This document shows, piece after piece, positions 9,645-17,786 of a stretch of DNA of 64,000 bases. The first letter of the stretch is position 1, and the number at the start of each line of letters is the position of its first letter. The position numbers were made by a program, and so were the translations under genes. This stretch comes from Sphingomonas sp. Ag1 (lineage in GTDB: Bacteria; Pseudomonadota; Alphaproteobacteria; Sphingomonadales; Sphingomonadaceae), in the NCBI RefSeq assembly GCF_000980895.1, contig NZ_LAZX01000082.1:1-64000 (forward strand). Direction: 5' to 3'. The notes below the pieces were generated by a model. It ran no database searches and was not told the DNA's origin. It saw only the letters and a list, made by a program, of their open reading frames with translations.

Positions 9645-10628
9645 ATGCGCCTGTTGCTGCCCGTTCTTGCCGCTCTGCTCGCCACCCCTGCCATGGCGAA
9701 GGAGGCGCCGCGCTGGTCGCTGGCGATCCATGGCGGTGCCGGGGTGATCGAGCGTGACAAGCTGTCGCCCGAGCAGGACAAGGCGATCCGCGCCGCGCTG
9801 AAGCAGGCGCTGGCCGCCGGATCGGCAGTGCTCGACAAGGGCGGCAGCGCGCTGGACGCGGTCGAGGCGGCGATCCACGTGCTGGAGGATGATCCGCATT
9901 TCAACGCCGGGCGCGGCGCGGTGTTCACCTGGGAGGGCCGCAACGAGCTGGACGCGGCGGTGATGGACGGGCGCACCCGTGCCGCGGGCGCGGTGGCCGG
10001 TGTGACCGCCACGCGCCACCCGGTCAGCCTGGCGCGCGCGGTGATGGAAAAGAGCGACCATGTGTTCCTGGCGGGCGCGGGGGCGGATGCCTTTTCGCGC
10101 GCGCAGAAGCTGGAACAGGCCGATCCCGCCTGGTTCGCGACGCCCGAGCGGCGGCGGCAGCTGGAGACGCTGAAGGCCAAGAAGCTGTCGGCGATCGACG
10201 TCGACCGCAAGTATGGCACGGTCGGCGCGGTGGCGCGCGATGCCAACGGCCATGTCGCGGCGGCGACCTCAACCGGGGGCGTGACGGGCAAGCGGTGGGG
10301 CCGGATCGGCGATGCGCCGGTGATCGGGGCGGGCACCTATGCCGATGATCGCGCCTGCGCCGTATCCGCGACAGGCGCCGGCGAATATTTCATCCGCGAA
10401 GGCGTGGCGCATGAGATTTGCGCGCGCATCCGTTTCAAGAGCGACAGTCCGCAGGCGGCGGCGGATGCGGTGATGGCTGAGGTACAGGGGCTGGGCGGCG
10501 ACGGCGGCGTCATCGTCAACACGCCGTCGGGGACGACTGCCTGGAGCTATAACACGCCGGGCATGTATCGCGGGCGGGTGAGCGCGGGCAGCGCGCCGCT
10601 GGTGGCGATCTATCGCGACGAACCCTGA
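9645..10628 (+). CDS. iaaA: Exported isoaspartyl peptidase / type III L-asparaginase
   Basis: A 327-residue N-terminal-nucleophile hydrolase that removes isoaspartyl residues from peptides and hydrolyses asparagine. The precursor self-cleaves before the catalytic Thr at about residue 192 (RKYGTVGAVA). Other family marks are LAIHGGAG near residue 26, HFNAGRGAVFTWEG, and STGGVTGKRWGRIGDAPVIGAGTYAD after the nucleophile. A signal peptide is clear (MRLLLPVLAALLATPAMA), so it acts in the periplasm. The ATG at 9645 was chosen because AAGGAA lies just upstream and it gives the signal peptide; an earlier start at 9606 would bury it. Confidence 0.92.
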   Translation: MRLLLPVLAALLATPAMAKEAPRWSLAIHGGAGVIERDKLSPEQDKAIRAALKQALAAGSAVLDKGGSALDAVEAAIHVLEDDPHFNAGRGAVFTWEGRNELDAAVMDGRTRAAGAVAGVTATRHPVSLARAVMEKSDHVFLAGAGADAFSRAQKLEQADPAWFATPERRRQLETLKAKKLSAIDVDRKYGTVGAVARDANGHVAAATSTGGVTGKRWGRIGDAPVIGAGTYADDRACAVSATGAGEYFIREGVAHEICARIRFKSDSPQAAADAVMAEVQGLGGDGGVIVNTPSGTTAWSYNTPGMYRGRVSAGSAPLVAIYRDEP

Positions 10629-10635
10629 CGAGCGA

Positions 10636-10664
10636 GCGCCGCGCGTGCCACGGCGGCGCGGCGC
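10636..10664. terminator. GC-rich hairpin between convergent iaaA and motB
   Basis: Nine-base arms GCGCCGCGC (10636-10644) and GCGCGGCGC (10656-10664) around an 11-base loop, in the 39-base space between convergent genes. It may terminate from both sides; there is no U-tract. Confidence 0.4.
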
Positions 10665-10667
10665 CGC

Positions 10668-11573
10668 TTACTGGCCGAACGAGCCGGCGCGATAGAGCAG
10701 GGTGATCGCCACCCGGCGATTGCGCGGATCCATCGGATTGTCGGTGATCATCGGTTCGCGATCGGCGACGCCCTCGATCCGGTGGAAGCGGCTTTCCGGC
10801 AGCCCGCCGAGTGCCAGCCGCCGGCGGGTCGCCTCGGCGCGGCCGGTGGCGAGCATCCAGTTGTTCATCGCGCGCGGATCACCATAGGGCAGGCTGTCGG
10901 TATGGCCGCGGATCATGATCGGGTTCTGCGTTTCCCGGATCCCCTCCGCCACCATGCCGATCAGCGCCGACGCATCGCTTTCCAGCGCGGTCGTGCCGAG
11001 CGCGAACATCGAATAATTGGCATCGTCGACCAGATCGATGCGCATGCCGTTGGGCGTCATGGTGAAGCGGATGTGCTTGGCGAGCTTCGCCAGATTCTGC
11101 CGCTCGCGCAGCTGCTTTTCCACCTGCTGCTTCAGCTTGGAGAAATTCCGGCGGTCCTCCTCCGCGATCGCCTGGCGGCTGCGCAGCGAGCCCTTGGCCC
11201 CGGTGCCGATCTGCGGCCCGCCAGCGCCGTCAGCGCGCGCAACGATCATCGGCATGCGCGAATTGCCGTCGAGTGGTCCCGTCTTCTCGTCGGTGGTGAC
11301 CGAGTTGCCGCCCAAGAGGCCACCGCCACCGACGCCAAGCGATTTGGTGTTGAGGATGGTCGGCGCGAAATAGTCGGCGATGCCCTTGCGCTGTTTTTCC
11401 GTGGTGGCGCCGAGCAGCCACATCAGGAGGAAGAACGCCATCATCGCGGTCACGAAATCGGCATAGGCGACCTTCCACGCGCCGCCGTGATGGCCGCCGT
11501 GACCCTCGACGTAGATCTTCTTGACGATGATCTTGGGCGGCTGGTTGCTGCCATGGGGTGCGCGCGCGGCCAT
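10668..11573 (-). CDS. motB: Flagellar motor protein MotB
   Basis: A 301-residue stator subunit. With MotA it forms the ion channel that drives rotation and anchors to peptidoglycan. The single transmembrane helix contains the ion-binding Asp at about residue 39 (WKVAYADFVTAMMAFFLLMWLLG). The OmpA-like domain follows in the C-terminal half, with IMIRGHTDSLPYGDPRAMNNWMLATGRAEATRRRL carrying the peptidoglycan-binding pattern. The N-terminus is MotB-type with a KKIYVEGHGGHHGGAWKVAYADF stretch, as in proton-driven alphaproteobacterial stators. It starts 3 bases after motA stops. The gene is full length, unlike the second MotB-like protein at 22217. Confidence 0.95.
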   Translation of the reverse strand: MAARAPHGSNQPPKIIVKKIYVEGHGGHHGGAWKVAYADFVTAMMAFFLLMWLLGATTEKQRKGIADYFAPTILNTKSLGVGGGGLLGGNSVTTDEKTGPLDGNSRMPMIVARADGAGGPQIGTGAKGSLRSRQAIAEEDRRNFSKLKQQVEKQLRERQNLAKLAKHIRFTMTPNGMRIDLVDDANYSMFALGTTALESDASALIGMVAEGIRETQNPIMIRGHTDSLPYGDPRAMNNWMLATGRAEATRRRLALGGLPESRFHRIEGVADREPMITDNPMDPRNRRVAITLLYRAGSFGQ

Positions 11574-11576
11574 GGC

Positions 11577-12440
11577 TTACTTGCCCCGGAGGCCGTCGAA
11601 CACCTCGGCAAAGCCGGGCTGGTTGCTGTGCGCGATGCCCGAGCGGGCGGCCTCGATCACCAGCGGCTGCGGGTGGCCGTGGAGCGAGGCGATGATGATC
11701 TGCTTCACCACGTGATAGATCGCGGCATCGGCATCGATCACCTGCTTCAGCCGCGAGGCGAGCGGGCTGACGATGCCATAAGCGAGCAGCACGCCGAGGA
11801 ACGTGCCGACGAGTGCGGAGCCGATCATGCCGCCCAGCACGGTCGGCGGCTGATCGATCGAGCCCATCGTCTTCACCACGCCAAGCACGGCGGCGACGAT
11901 GCCGAGCGCGGGGAGGGCGTCGGCGAGCGAGGTCAGCGTGGTGTGCGGCCCCTCCACCTCGTGATGGTGGGTCTTGATGGCGTTATCCATCACCTCCTCG
12001 ACGGCATGGACATCGAGCGTGCCGGAGGAGACGACCACCAGCCGCAGCGTGTCAGCGACCAGATTGACCAGCGTGTGATCGGCCAGCAGGCGCGGATATT
12101 CGGCGAAGATGGCGGAGGACTTCGGATCCTCGACATGCGGCTCCAGCGCGATCGGGCCTTCCATGCGCAGCATCTTCATCAGCTTCGACACGAGGAAGAT
12201 GACGTCGAGATAATCCTGCTTCTTGTACTTGGGCCCCTTGAACACCTTGGCGAGGCCGCCGCCCATCGCCTTCAGCTCCTTGCCCGAATTGCCGATGATC
12301 AGCGCGCCGGCAGCGGCGCCGCCGATGATCAGCATTTCGTGCGGCAGGGCGTGGAGCACCGGGCCCAGCGAACCGCCCGTGAAGGCAAAGCCGCCGAAGA
12401 CCATGGCGATAAGAACAACAAGGCCGATGGCGGCGAACAT
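11577..12440 (-). CDS. motA: Flagellar motor stator protein MotA
   Basis: A 287-residue MotA with four transmembrane helices (about 2-22, 34-53, 168-188, 200-225) and a large cytoplasmic loop. TM3/TM4 carry LPALGIVAAVLGVVKTM and LGGMIGSALVGTFLGVLLAYG, typical of the long MotA type. It forms a pentamer around a MotB dimer in the inner membrane. The gene is the first of a motAB operon with its own sigma-28 type promoter (12476-12502), directly behind the terminator of the flgF-flgL operon. It is therefore probably a late flagellar gene. Confidence 0.95.
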   Translation of the reverse strand: MFAAIGLVVLIAMVFGGFAFTGGSLGPVLHALPHEMLIIGGAAAGALIIGNSGKELKAMGGGLAKVFKGPKYKKQDYLDVIFLVSKLMKMLRMEGPIALEPHVEDPKSSAIFAEYPRLLADHTLVNLVADTLRLVVVSSGTLDVHAVEEVMDNAIKTHHHEVEGPHTTLTSLADALPALGIVAAVLGVVKTMGSIDQPPTVLGGMIGSALVGTFLGVLLAYGIVSPLASRLKQVIDADAAIYHVVKQIIIASLHGHPQPLVIEAARSGIAHSNQPGFAEVFDGLRGK

Positions 12441-12475
12441 CTTTATCCCCGGACGCTACATAAGGTGCTATCTGT

Positions 12476-12502
12476 CAAACGACCGGCCGGGCGATTTCTT
12501 TA
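12476..12502 (-). promoter_or_regulatory. Sigma-28 (FliA) promoter of motAB
   Basis: On the minus strand: -35 TAAAGAAA (12502-12495), 11-base spacer, -10 GTCGTTTG (12483-12476). The consensus is TAAAGTTT-N11-GCCGATAA. The predicted transcript start lies about 30 bases before the motA ATG. The element shares its architecture with those before flgM, fliC and fliD. Confidence 0.7.
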
Positions 12503-12506
12503 CCGC

Positions 12507-12527
12507 AAAAATTGCCCCGTGAGGGGC
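12507..12527 (-). terminator. Rho-independent terminator after flgL
   Basis: On the minus strand a GCCCC-TCAC-GGGGC hairpin (12527-12514) is followed by AATTTTT. It lies 8 bases after the flgL stop and ends 5 bases before the motA -35 box, cleanly separating the two transcription units. Confidence 0.75.
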
Positions 12528-12534
12528 GGGCGGG

Positions 12535-13428
12535 TCAGCGCAGATAGTCGAAGAGCGACAGGCTGGAGAGCTTGGAGAAGCTCGCCTGGGTCGCCTGCAG
12601 GATCGTCATCGTCTTTTGCAGCTGGACGATCGTTTCGGTCGGATCGGCATCCTCGATATCGGCGCGCACCAGTTCGCGGTCGTCGGCGCTGGTCTTCAGC
12701 TGCGCGAGCTGCAGGTCGACGCGCACCTCGCGCGCGCCGAGCGACGTCTGCATCGCCGTCACCTGATCGCCGATCGTGCCGAGCGTATCGACCGCCTCGT
12801 CAGGGATCGGCTGGTCGCCGCGCAGCGCCGCGATGATCGCCGCCATGGCGGTGCCGAGGTCGGCGCCGTCCTTCACGCCAAGGAATTCGCGTGCGTTGAC
12901 CGTCACCTCGACGCTCTGGCCGTCGCCGATCGGGATCGGTGCAGCCTTGCCGTCGGCAAAGGTCAGGGCGCCGGCGGCACCGGGCGTGACGGCGGCGCCG
13001 TCATCCTTGCCACCGAACAGCGGGAGGCCACGTGCATCCTTGCCGTTCGCCAGCGCGACGATCGATTCCATGATGCTGTCGAGCTCGGTCGCGATCACTT
13101 GCTTGGCGGCGGGCGAATTGGTGCCATTGCGGCCCTGGATCACCAGTTCGGAGGCACGTTGCAGCCGCTCGGTCATCGAGGACAGGTTGGTGCCGGCCTG
13201 TTGCAGCGTCGCCTGGGCGAGCTTCACATTTGCGGCGTCCTGCGTGCCATCGGCGTTGGCACGGTTGATCACCTGCAGCCGCTGGTAGCCGACGCTGTCG
13301 TCCGAGGGGGCGAGCAGTTTCTTGCCGGTCGCCACCTGTTCGTTGAGCCGATCGAACTGCGCCTGCAATTTCTGCATCGACGCGGTCGAGCGGTTGTAGA
13401 ACAGGTTGGTGGAAAGATTGACGCTCAT
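12535..13428 (-). CDS. flgL: Flagellar hook-filament junction protein FlgL
   Basis: A 297-residue FlgL (HAP3), exported through the flagellar type III system to join hook and filament. It opens with NLSTNLFYNRSTASMQKLQ, the flagellin-like coiled-coil N-terminus, and ends with a matching C-terminal helix (QLQKTMTILQATQASFSKLSSLSLFDYLR). It shares one base with the flgK stop and is the last gene of the flgFGHIJKL unit. Confidence 0.93.
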   Translation of the reverse strand: MSVNLSTNLFYNRSTASMQKLQAQFDRLNEQVATGKKLLAPSDDSVGYQRLQVINRANADGTQDAANVKLAQATLQQAGTNLSSMTERLQRASELVIQGRNGTNSPAAKQVIATELDSIMESIVALANGKDARGLPLFGGKDDGAAVTPGAAGALTFADGKAAPIPIGDGQSVEVTVNAREFLGVKDGADLGTAMAAIIAALRGDQPIPDEAVDTLGTIGDQVTAMQTSLGAREVRVDLQLAQLKTSADDRELVRADIEDADPTETIVQLQKTMTILQATQASFSKLSSLSLFDYLR

Positions 13429-14765
13429 CAGCGGATATCCAGCAAGGTCTGGAACGTGTCGCGGGCGATCGAGATGACTCGGCTGGACGCCTGATACGCT
13501 TGTTGGAAGCGGAGGAGGTCGACTGCCTCGCGATCGAGATCGACACCCGAGATCGCGTCGCGCGCGGCGATCGCGCCGTCGTGGATAGCGCCCTGCGCCT
13601 CCGCGACGATACCGCGCGCCTGGATCGCGGCGGCATTGGTCGAGACCATGTTGCCGATCGTGCCTTCAAAGCGCGCGCTGGTGCGCAAATTCTCCAGCGC
13701 GGCGAGATTGGCGTTGCCGCGTGTCCCCTCATCCGGTGCCGCCGCGGCGATCCCGCGCGGGTCGGTCATCGTCATGGTGATGTCGGTGGGGGAGTCGCCG
13801 ACGATGAACAGCGGCGCGCCGGCGGCATTGTCGAGCGTGCGGCCGCCGGCCTGCACCGCGTTGACGCCGGCGACAAACTCGGTGGCGAGCTCCGCAAGCT
13901 CGATCCGCGCGCCTGCGATCCGCTGCGCCCCGTCGGCGATCCCGCCGAGCGCACCGCCTTGCGGGGCCAGCACCGAAACCGTGTCGCCATTGGTGACGGC
14001 AAAGGCGACGGTGCCTTGCGTATTGCGCGCGTAGCTGACGGTCGCGACCTGATTGCCGCTCACCAGCGTCGTGCCCGCGCCGCCCCCGGCGCGCACGGTC
14101 GCGCGGCCGGCCGCGTCATAGGTGGCGGTGACGTCGACGAGGCCGCTCATCTGTTCGAGGATGGCGTCGCGCTGATCGGCGAGATTGACGGCGGCGTTGG
14201 TGTTGGGCGTGACTCGGCTCAGCCCGTCATTCACCTTGGCGAGCGCGGCAGACAGGCTGTTGAGATTGGCGACGGCGCCATCGGCGGTCGCATCCAGTTC
14301 CGCCGTGGCATTGGCGAGCGCGACGCCGGTGGCGGTGAAGGAGGCGGCGAGGGCGTTGGCCTGTTCCAGCATCACCGCGCGCGGCGCGGTGGCGGTCGGA
14401 TCGGCGGCGACGCCCTTCGCGGCGTTGAAGAAGGCGGTGAGGCGGCCCTCCAGACCGGCGCCGGTCAGCGAGGACTGGATCCGGTCCATCCACACGCCGC
14501 CAGCCTCGGTCCGGGCAAGGTCGGCGCCGGCGGTGCGCACGGCGGCGGCCTTGAACTGGTCGGCGGCGCGCGTGACGCCGGTGACGAAGACGCCGTGGCC
14601 GGTCGCGCGGCCCGTCGTGCCCGACGCGCTGCTGATCTCCGTCGTCGTGATCGTCCGGCGCGAATAGCCCGTGACCCCGGCGTTGGCGATGTTCTCCGAC
14701 ACCACGCCAAGGGCGGTCTGATTCGCGCGGACGCCCGATGCGCCGATGGAAAGAAGGTCGCTCAC
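13428..14765 (-). CDS. flgK: Flagellar hook-associated protein FlgK
   Basis: A 445-residue HAP1 joining hook to filament. The N-terminus (SIGASGVRANQTALGVVSENIANAGVTGYSRR) carries the rod/hook/HAP signature, and the C-terminus ends with EAVDLLRFQQAYQASSRVISIARDTFQTLLDIR. It is shorter than the enterobacterial protein (about 550), mainly because of a smaller central domain. It lies between flgJ and flgL in the expected alphaproteobacterial order and overlaps flgL by one base. Confidence 0.94.
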   Translation of the reverse strand: MSDLLSIGASGVRANQTALGVVSENIANAGVTGYSRRTITTTEISSASGTTGRATGHGVFVTGVTRAADQFKAAAVRTAGADLARTEAGGVWMDRIQSSLTGAGLEGRLTAFFNAAKGVAADPTATAPRAVMLEQANALAASFTATGVALANATAELDATADGAVANLNSLSAALAKVNDGLSRVTPNTNAAVNLADQRDAILEQMSGLVDVTATYDAAGRATVRAGGGAGTTLVSGNQVATVSYARNTQGTVAFAVTNGDTVSVLAPQGGALGGIADGAQRIAGARIELAELATEFVAGVNAVQAGGRTLDNAAGAPLFIVGDSPTDITMTMTDPRGIAAAAPDEGTRGNANLAALENLRTSARFEGTIGNMVSTNAAAIQARGIVAEAQGAIHDGAIAARDAISGVDLDREAVDLLRFQQAYQASSRVISIARDTFQTLLDIR

Positions 14766-14779
14766 GCGGGCCTTGTGGA

Positions 14780-15160
14780 TCAGTCGTGGTTAAGGGGCGG
14801 TTGAAGCGCAGGCGCCGGTTCCGCGTCTTTTTGGCCGACGTTCTGATTTTCGGCGCTTGTTGCCGAAAGGCCACGCGACAGGAATTCGGTCATTGCCTTG
14901 CCGATGCCGAGCGGCGTGTGCTGCGCCATCTGCTGCACCATTTTCTGGTCCTGCATGTCGCGGAAGGTGTCGATCGCCTGGCTGTCGAACAATGGCTCGG
15001 CAAGCTTCGCCGCGCGCATCGATTTCAGCATCATGCCGGTGAACACCGCCTCGAACTGCTGCCCCGCGGCCTTCAGGTTTTCGCTGGACGCCTCGCGCTT
15101 CAGGCCCGAGTCGATGCCTGTGGTGCCGGAGACGCGGCCGATCTGAACGGGCCCGGTCAC
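14780..15160 (-). CDS. flgJ: Rod-binding protein, FlgJ N-terminal domain only
   Basis: A 126-residue protein corresponding to the rod-scaffold half of FlgJ: LKAAGQQFEAVFTGMMLKSMR, then LFDSQAIDTFRDMQDQKMVQQMAQHTPLGIGKAM. The muramidase half found in enterobacterial FlgJ is absent. A separate transglycosylase gene at 24042 in the same locus may supply that function. The GTG start at 15160 overlaps the flgI stop (GTGA). The C-terminal 25 residues are low-complexity and not conserved. Confidence 0.88.
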   Translation of the reverse strand: MTGPVQIGRVSGTTGIDSGLKREASSENLKAAGQQFEAVFTGMMLKSMRAAKLAEPLFDSQAIDTFRDMQDQKMVQQMAQHTPLGIGKAMTEFLSRGLSATSAENQNVGQKDAEPAPALQPPLNHD

Positions 15161-16269
15161 AGGACGATCAACTCCGCCTTGAGCGCGCCGGCTTCCTTCA
15201 GCGCCTCGAGGATGGCGACGAGGTCGGCCGGCGAGGCGCCGATCGCGTTCACTGCCTTGACGATGTCCGCGAGCTTCGGGCCGGGGGCGAGGAGGAACAT
15301 CGGGCGATGCTCCTCATCCACCGCGACACCCGATTTCTGTTCGCGCGCGGTCTGGCCCTGGCTGAAGGGCGCGGGCTGGCTGATGCGCTGGTTCTCGTCG
15401 ATCCGCACGGTGAGCTTGCCGTGGGTGACGGCGGCGGGGCCGACGCGGACCGCGGAGTTGATGACGACGGTGCCCGAGCGGGCGTTGACGATGACCTTGG
15501 CCGGCGGCTCTGCCGACACGACGTCGAGATTCTCGATCGTCGACATGAGCGTCGCGCGCACGTCGGCGCCGACCGGCGCGCGCACCGCGACCGACACCGC
15601 ATCGACCGCCTGCGCCACGCCGAAGCCCAGCCGCTGGTTGATCGCCGCGGCGACATTCTGCGCGGTGGTGAAATCGGCGCGCTGGAGATTGAAGGTGAGA
15701 TTGGGTGAATCGGCAAAGCCGGTGGCGACCGCGCGCTCGACGGTGGCGCCCTCCGGGATACGGCCGGTGGAGGGCGTGTTGACGACGATCTGCGAGCCGT
15801 CCTTGCCCTCCGCGCCAAGCCCGCCGACCGCGAGATTGCCCTGCGCCATGGCGTAGATCTGTCCGTCCGCGCCGAGCAATGGTGCCATGATCAGGCTGCC
15901 GCCGCGCAAGCTCTTCGCCTTGCCCATTGAGGAGACGGTGATGTCGATCCGCTGGCCGGGCTTGGCAAAGGCGGGCAGCTCGGCAGTGATCATCACCACT
16001 GCGGCATTCTTCAGCCCCTGGTTCGCATTGGGCGGCAGTTGCAGGCCGAAGCGCGATGCGACCGCCTTCATTGACTGCACGGTATATTCGAGATTGTCGT
16101 CGCCCGTGCCGGGCAGGCCGACGACGACGCCATAGCCGGTGAGCTGGTTCGAGCGGATGCCCTGGAAGCCGCCGAGATCCTTGATCCGGTCGGCGGTAGC
16201 GGGCGCCGCGACGCACAGCGCCGCGATCAGCAGCGCAGGAAGGGCGAGGAGGGTGCGGAACATGATCAT
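15157..16269 (-). CDS. flgI: Flagellar P-ring protein FlgI
   Basis: A 370-residue periplasmic P-ring subunit that forms the bushing around the rod in the peptidoglycan layer. It has a signal peptide (MIMFRTLLALPALLIAALCVAAPATA), followed by the conserved DRIKDLGGFQGIRSNQLTGYGVVVGLPGTGDD. Later family motifs include TPSTGRIPEGATVER and the C-terminal LADIVKAVNAIGASPADLVAILEALKEAGALKAELIVL. Its start shares a base with the flgH stop and its stop overlaps the flgJ start, so the three are translationally coupled. Confidence 0.96.
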   Translation of the reverse strand: MIMFRTLLALPALLIAALCVAAPATADRIKDLGGFQGIRSNQLTGYGVVVGLPGTGDDNLEYTVQSMKAVASRFGLQLPPNANQGLKNAAVVMITAELPAFAKPGQRIDITVSSMGKAKSLRGGSLIMAPLLGADGQIYAMAQGNLAVGGLGAEGKDGSQIVVNTPSTGRIPEGATVERAVATGFADSPNLTFNLQRADFTTAQNVAAAINQRLGFGVAQAVDAVSVAVRAPVGADVRATLMSTIENLDVVSAEPPAKVIVNARSGTVVINSAVRVGPAAVTHGKLTVRIDENQRISQPAPFSQGQTAREQKSGVAVDEEHRPMFLLAPGPKLADIVKAVNAIGASPADLVAILEALKEAGALKAELIVL

Positions 16270-16955
16270 CAGAAGGGGCTCACGACCTGGAAGAAGCGGC
16301 TGAGCCAGCCCTGCCGCCCGGCGCGCGCGACATCGCCCTTGCCGGTGTAGGCGATCTGGGCGTCGGCGACGCGGGTCGACGCCACGCGATTGTCGCGGTC
16401 CACGTCGGCGGTGCGCACCAGCCCCTTGATCTGGATGAATTCGTCGCCGCGGTTGAGCGTGACGCGCTTCTGCCCCTGAACCAGCATCGTGCCGTTGGAA
16501 TAGACCTGCGCCACGGTGACCGAGATTTCACCCGAGAGCGAATTGGCCTGACCGGCCGTGCCGGTGCCGGCGAAATTGCGGTTGCCGCTGGCGCTGGCGT
16601 CGGTCGTGTTGAACAGGTTCAGCGGGCCAGTGGTCGGCGGGGTGATGCCGAAGCCGCCGCCCGAATCGAGCTTCGAGGTCGAGGACTTGGACGCCGCGGT
16701 CCGCTCCACCAGGACGATCGTCAGCGGATCGCCGACGCGGCGTGCGCGCCAGCCCTCATGCAGCGCGGCATAGCCATCCGCCGCCTGGAAGATCGCGCCT
16801 GTCGCCGGGGCCGGCGCCGAAGCGACGGGCAGGGGGTGGACGGCGGTGAAATCCTCTGCCGGTGCCTTCTTGCCGAACAGGCCGGCGTGGGCAGGCGCGG
16901 CGAGAAGCGCCAAAGTGCCGAATGCGGTGGCGAGCGGGAGCGTGCGCGACGTCAT
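16269..16955 (-). CDS. flgH: Flagellar L-ring protein FlgH, without lipobox cysteine
   Basis: A 228-residue L-ring protein forming the outer-membrane ring of the basal body. The C-terminal two thirds are typical: WRARRVGDPLTIVLVERTAASKSS, then QVYSNGTMLVQGQKRVTLNRGDEFIQIKGLVR and IAYTGKGDVARAGRQGWLSRFF. FlgH is usually a lipoprotein, but here the signal sequence ends LLAAPAHAG with no cysteine, and there is no Cys anywhere in the protein. It would therefore be processed by signal peptidase I and lack the lipid anchor. The 13 bases between the flgG stop and this ATG leave no room for an alternative N-terminus. Confidence 0.93.
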   Translation of the reverse strand: MTSRTLPLATAFGTLALLAAPAHAGLFGKKAPAEDFTAVHPLPVASAPAPATGAIFQAADGYAALHEGWRARRVGDPLTIVLVERTAASKSSTSKLDSGGGFGITPPTTGPLNLFNTTDASASGNRNFAGTGTAGQANSLSGEISVTVAQVYSNGTMLVQGQKRVTLNRGDEFIQIKGLVRTADVDRDNRVASTRVADAQIAYTGKGDVARAGRQGWLSRFFQVVSPF

Positions 16956-16968
16956 GGCCGGTCAGTCC

Positions 16969-17757
16969 TCAGATGTTCTGATTGACGTATTTGAGCATTT
17001 CATCGGTGGCCGAGATCATCTTGGAATTGACCTCATAGGCGCGCTGAGTCTCGATCATGTCGACCAGCTCCTCGACGACGTTGACGTTGCTTGCCTCCAG
17101 CATGCCCTGGCGGATCTTCCCGCGGCCGTCCTCGCCCGGAACGCCCATGTTGGCGGTGCCCGATGCGGCGGTTTCGACGAGGTAATTGTCGCCGATCGAC
17201 TGGAGTCCGGCGGTGTTGGGGAAGCTGGCGACCTGGATCTGCCCGAGGTTCGATGCCTCCGCCTGGCCCGGGATCGATGCCGACACCGTGCCGTCCATGC
17301 CGATGGTGATCGCGGTGGCGTTTTCGGGCACGTTGATGCCCGGCATCACCTGATAGCCTTCGCTGGTGACCAGCAGGCCTTCGGGCGAGCGCGAGAAATT
17401 GCCGGCGCGAGTGTAGCCAAGCTGTCCGCCGGGCAGCTGCACCTGGAAATAGCCGTCGCCGTCCAGCGCCATGTCGAGGCTGTTGCCGGTGGTGGCGAGC
17501 GAGCCCTGCGTATCGATGCGGGCGGTGCTCTGCACGCGCACGCCGGTGCCGAGATTGAGGCCCGTGGCGTAGCGCGTTTCCTGCGTCGACTGCGCACCCG
17601 GCGCGGTGATCACCTGATAGCTCAGCGTCTCGAACGCCGCGCGATCACGCTTGTACCCGGTGGTATTCACGTTCGCGAGGTTGTTCGAGATCACCCGCAT
17701 GCGCGTATCCTGAGCGTCGAGCCCGGTGCGCGCGATGTGCATGGCGGCGGTGGTCAT
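16969..17757 (-). CDS. flgG: Flagellar distal rod protein FlgG
   Basis: A 262-residue distal rod protein. The N-terminal SIxA-type motif reads MHIARTGLDAQDTRMRVISNNLANVNTTGYKRDRAAFE. The C-terminal signature is GMLEASNVNVVEELVDMIETQRAYEVNSKMISATDEMLKYVNQ. Its length matches FlgG (about 260). It sits between flgF and flgH in the standard rod order and depends on the flgF promoter or the upstream flgBCDE transcript. Confidence 0.96.
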   Translation of the reverse strand: MTTAAMHIARTGLDAQDTRMRVISNNLANVNTTGYKRDRAAFETLSYQVITAPGAQSTQETRYATGLNLGTGVRVQSTARIDTQGSLATTGNSLDMALDGDGYFQVQLPGGQLGYTRAGNFSRSPEGLLVTSEGYQVMPGINVPENATAITIGMDGTVSASIPGQAEASNLGQIQVASFPNTAGLQSIGDNYLVETAASGTANMGVPGEDGRGKIRQGMLEASNVNVVEELVDMIETQRAYEVNSKMISATDEMLKYVNQNI

Positions 17758-17786
17758 GGTCTAGTTCCTTCTAATCGCGCGCGGGC

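Noticed and set aside
10782..12836. Plus-strand reading frame of 684 codons opposite motB and motA
   Set aside because: Antisense to conserved motBA, compositionally biased and crossing the motA promoter and flgL terminator.
12947..12959. TTGCCGTCGGCAA dyad inside flgL
   Set aside because: Reverse orientation and short spacing compared with the CGGCAA-N4-TTGCCG family, isolated, and near no promoter; probably chance in GC-rich coding DNA.
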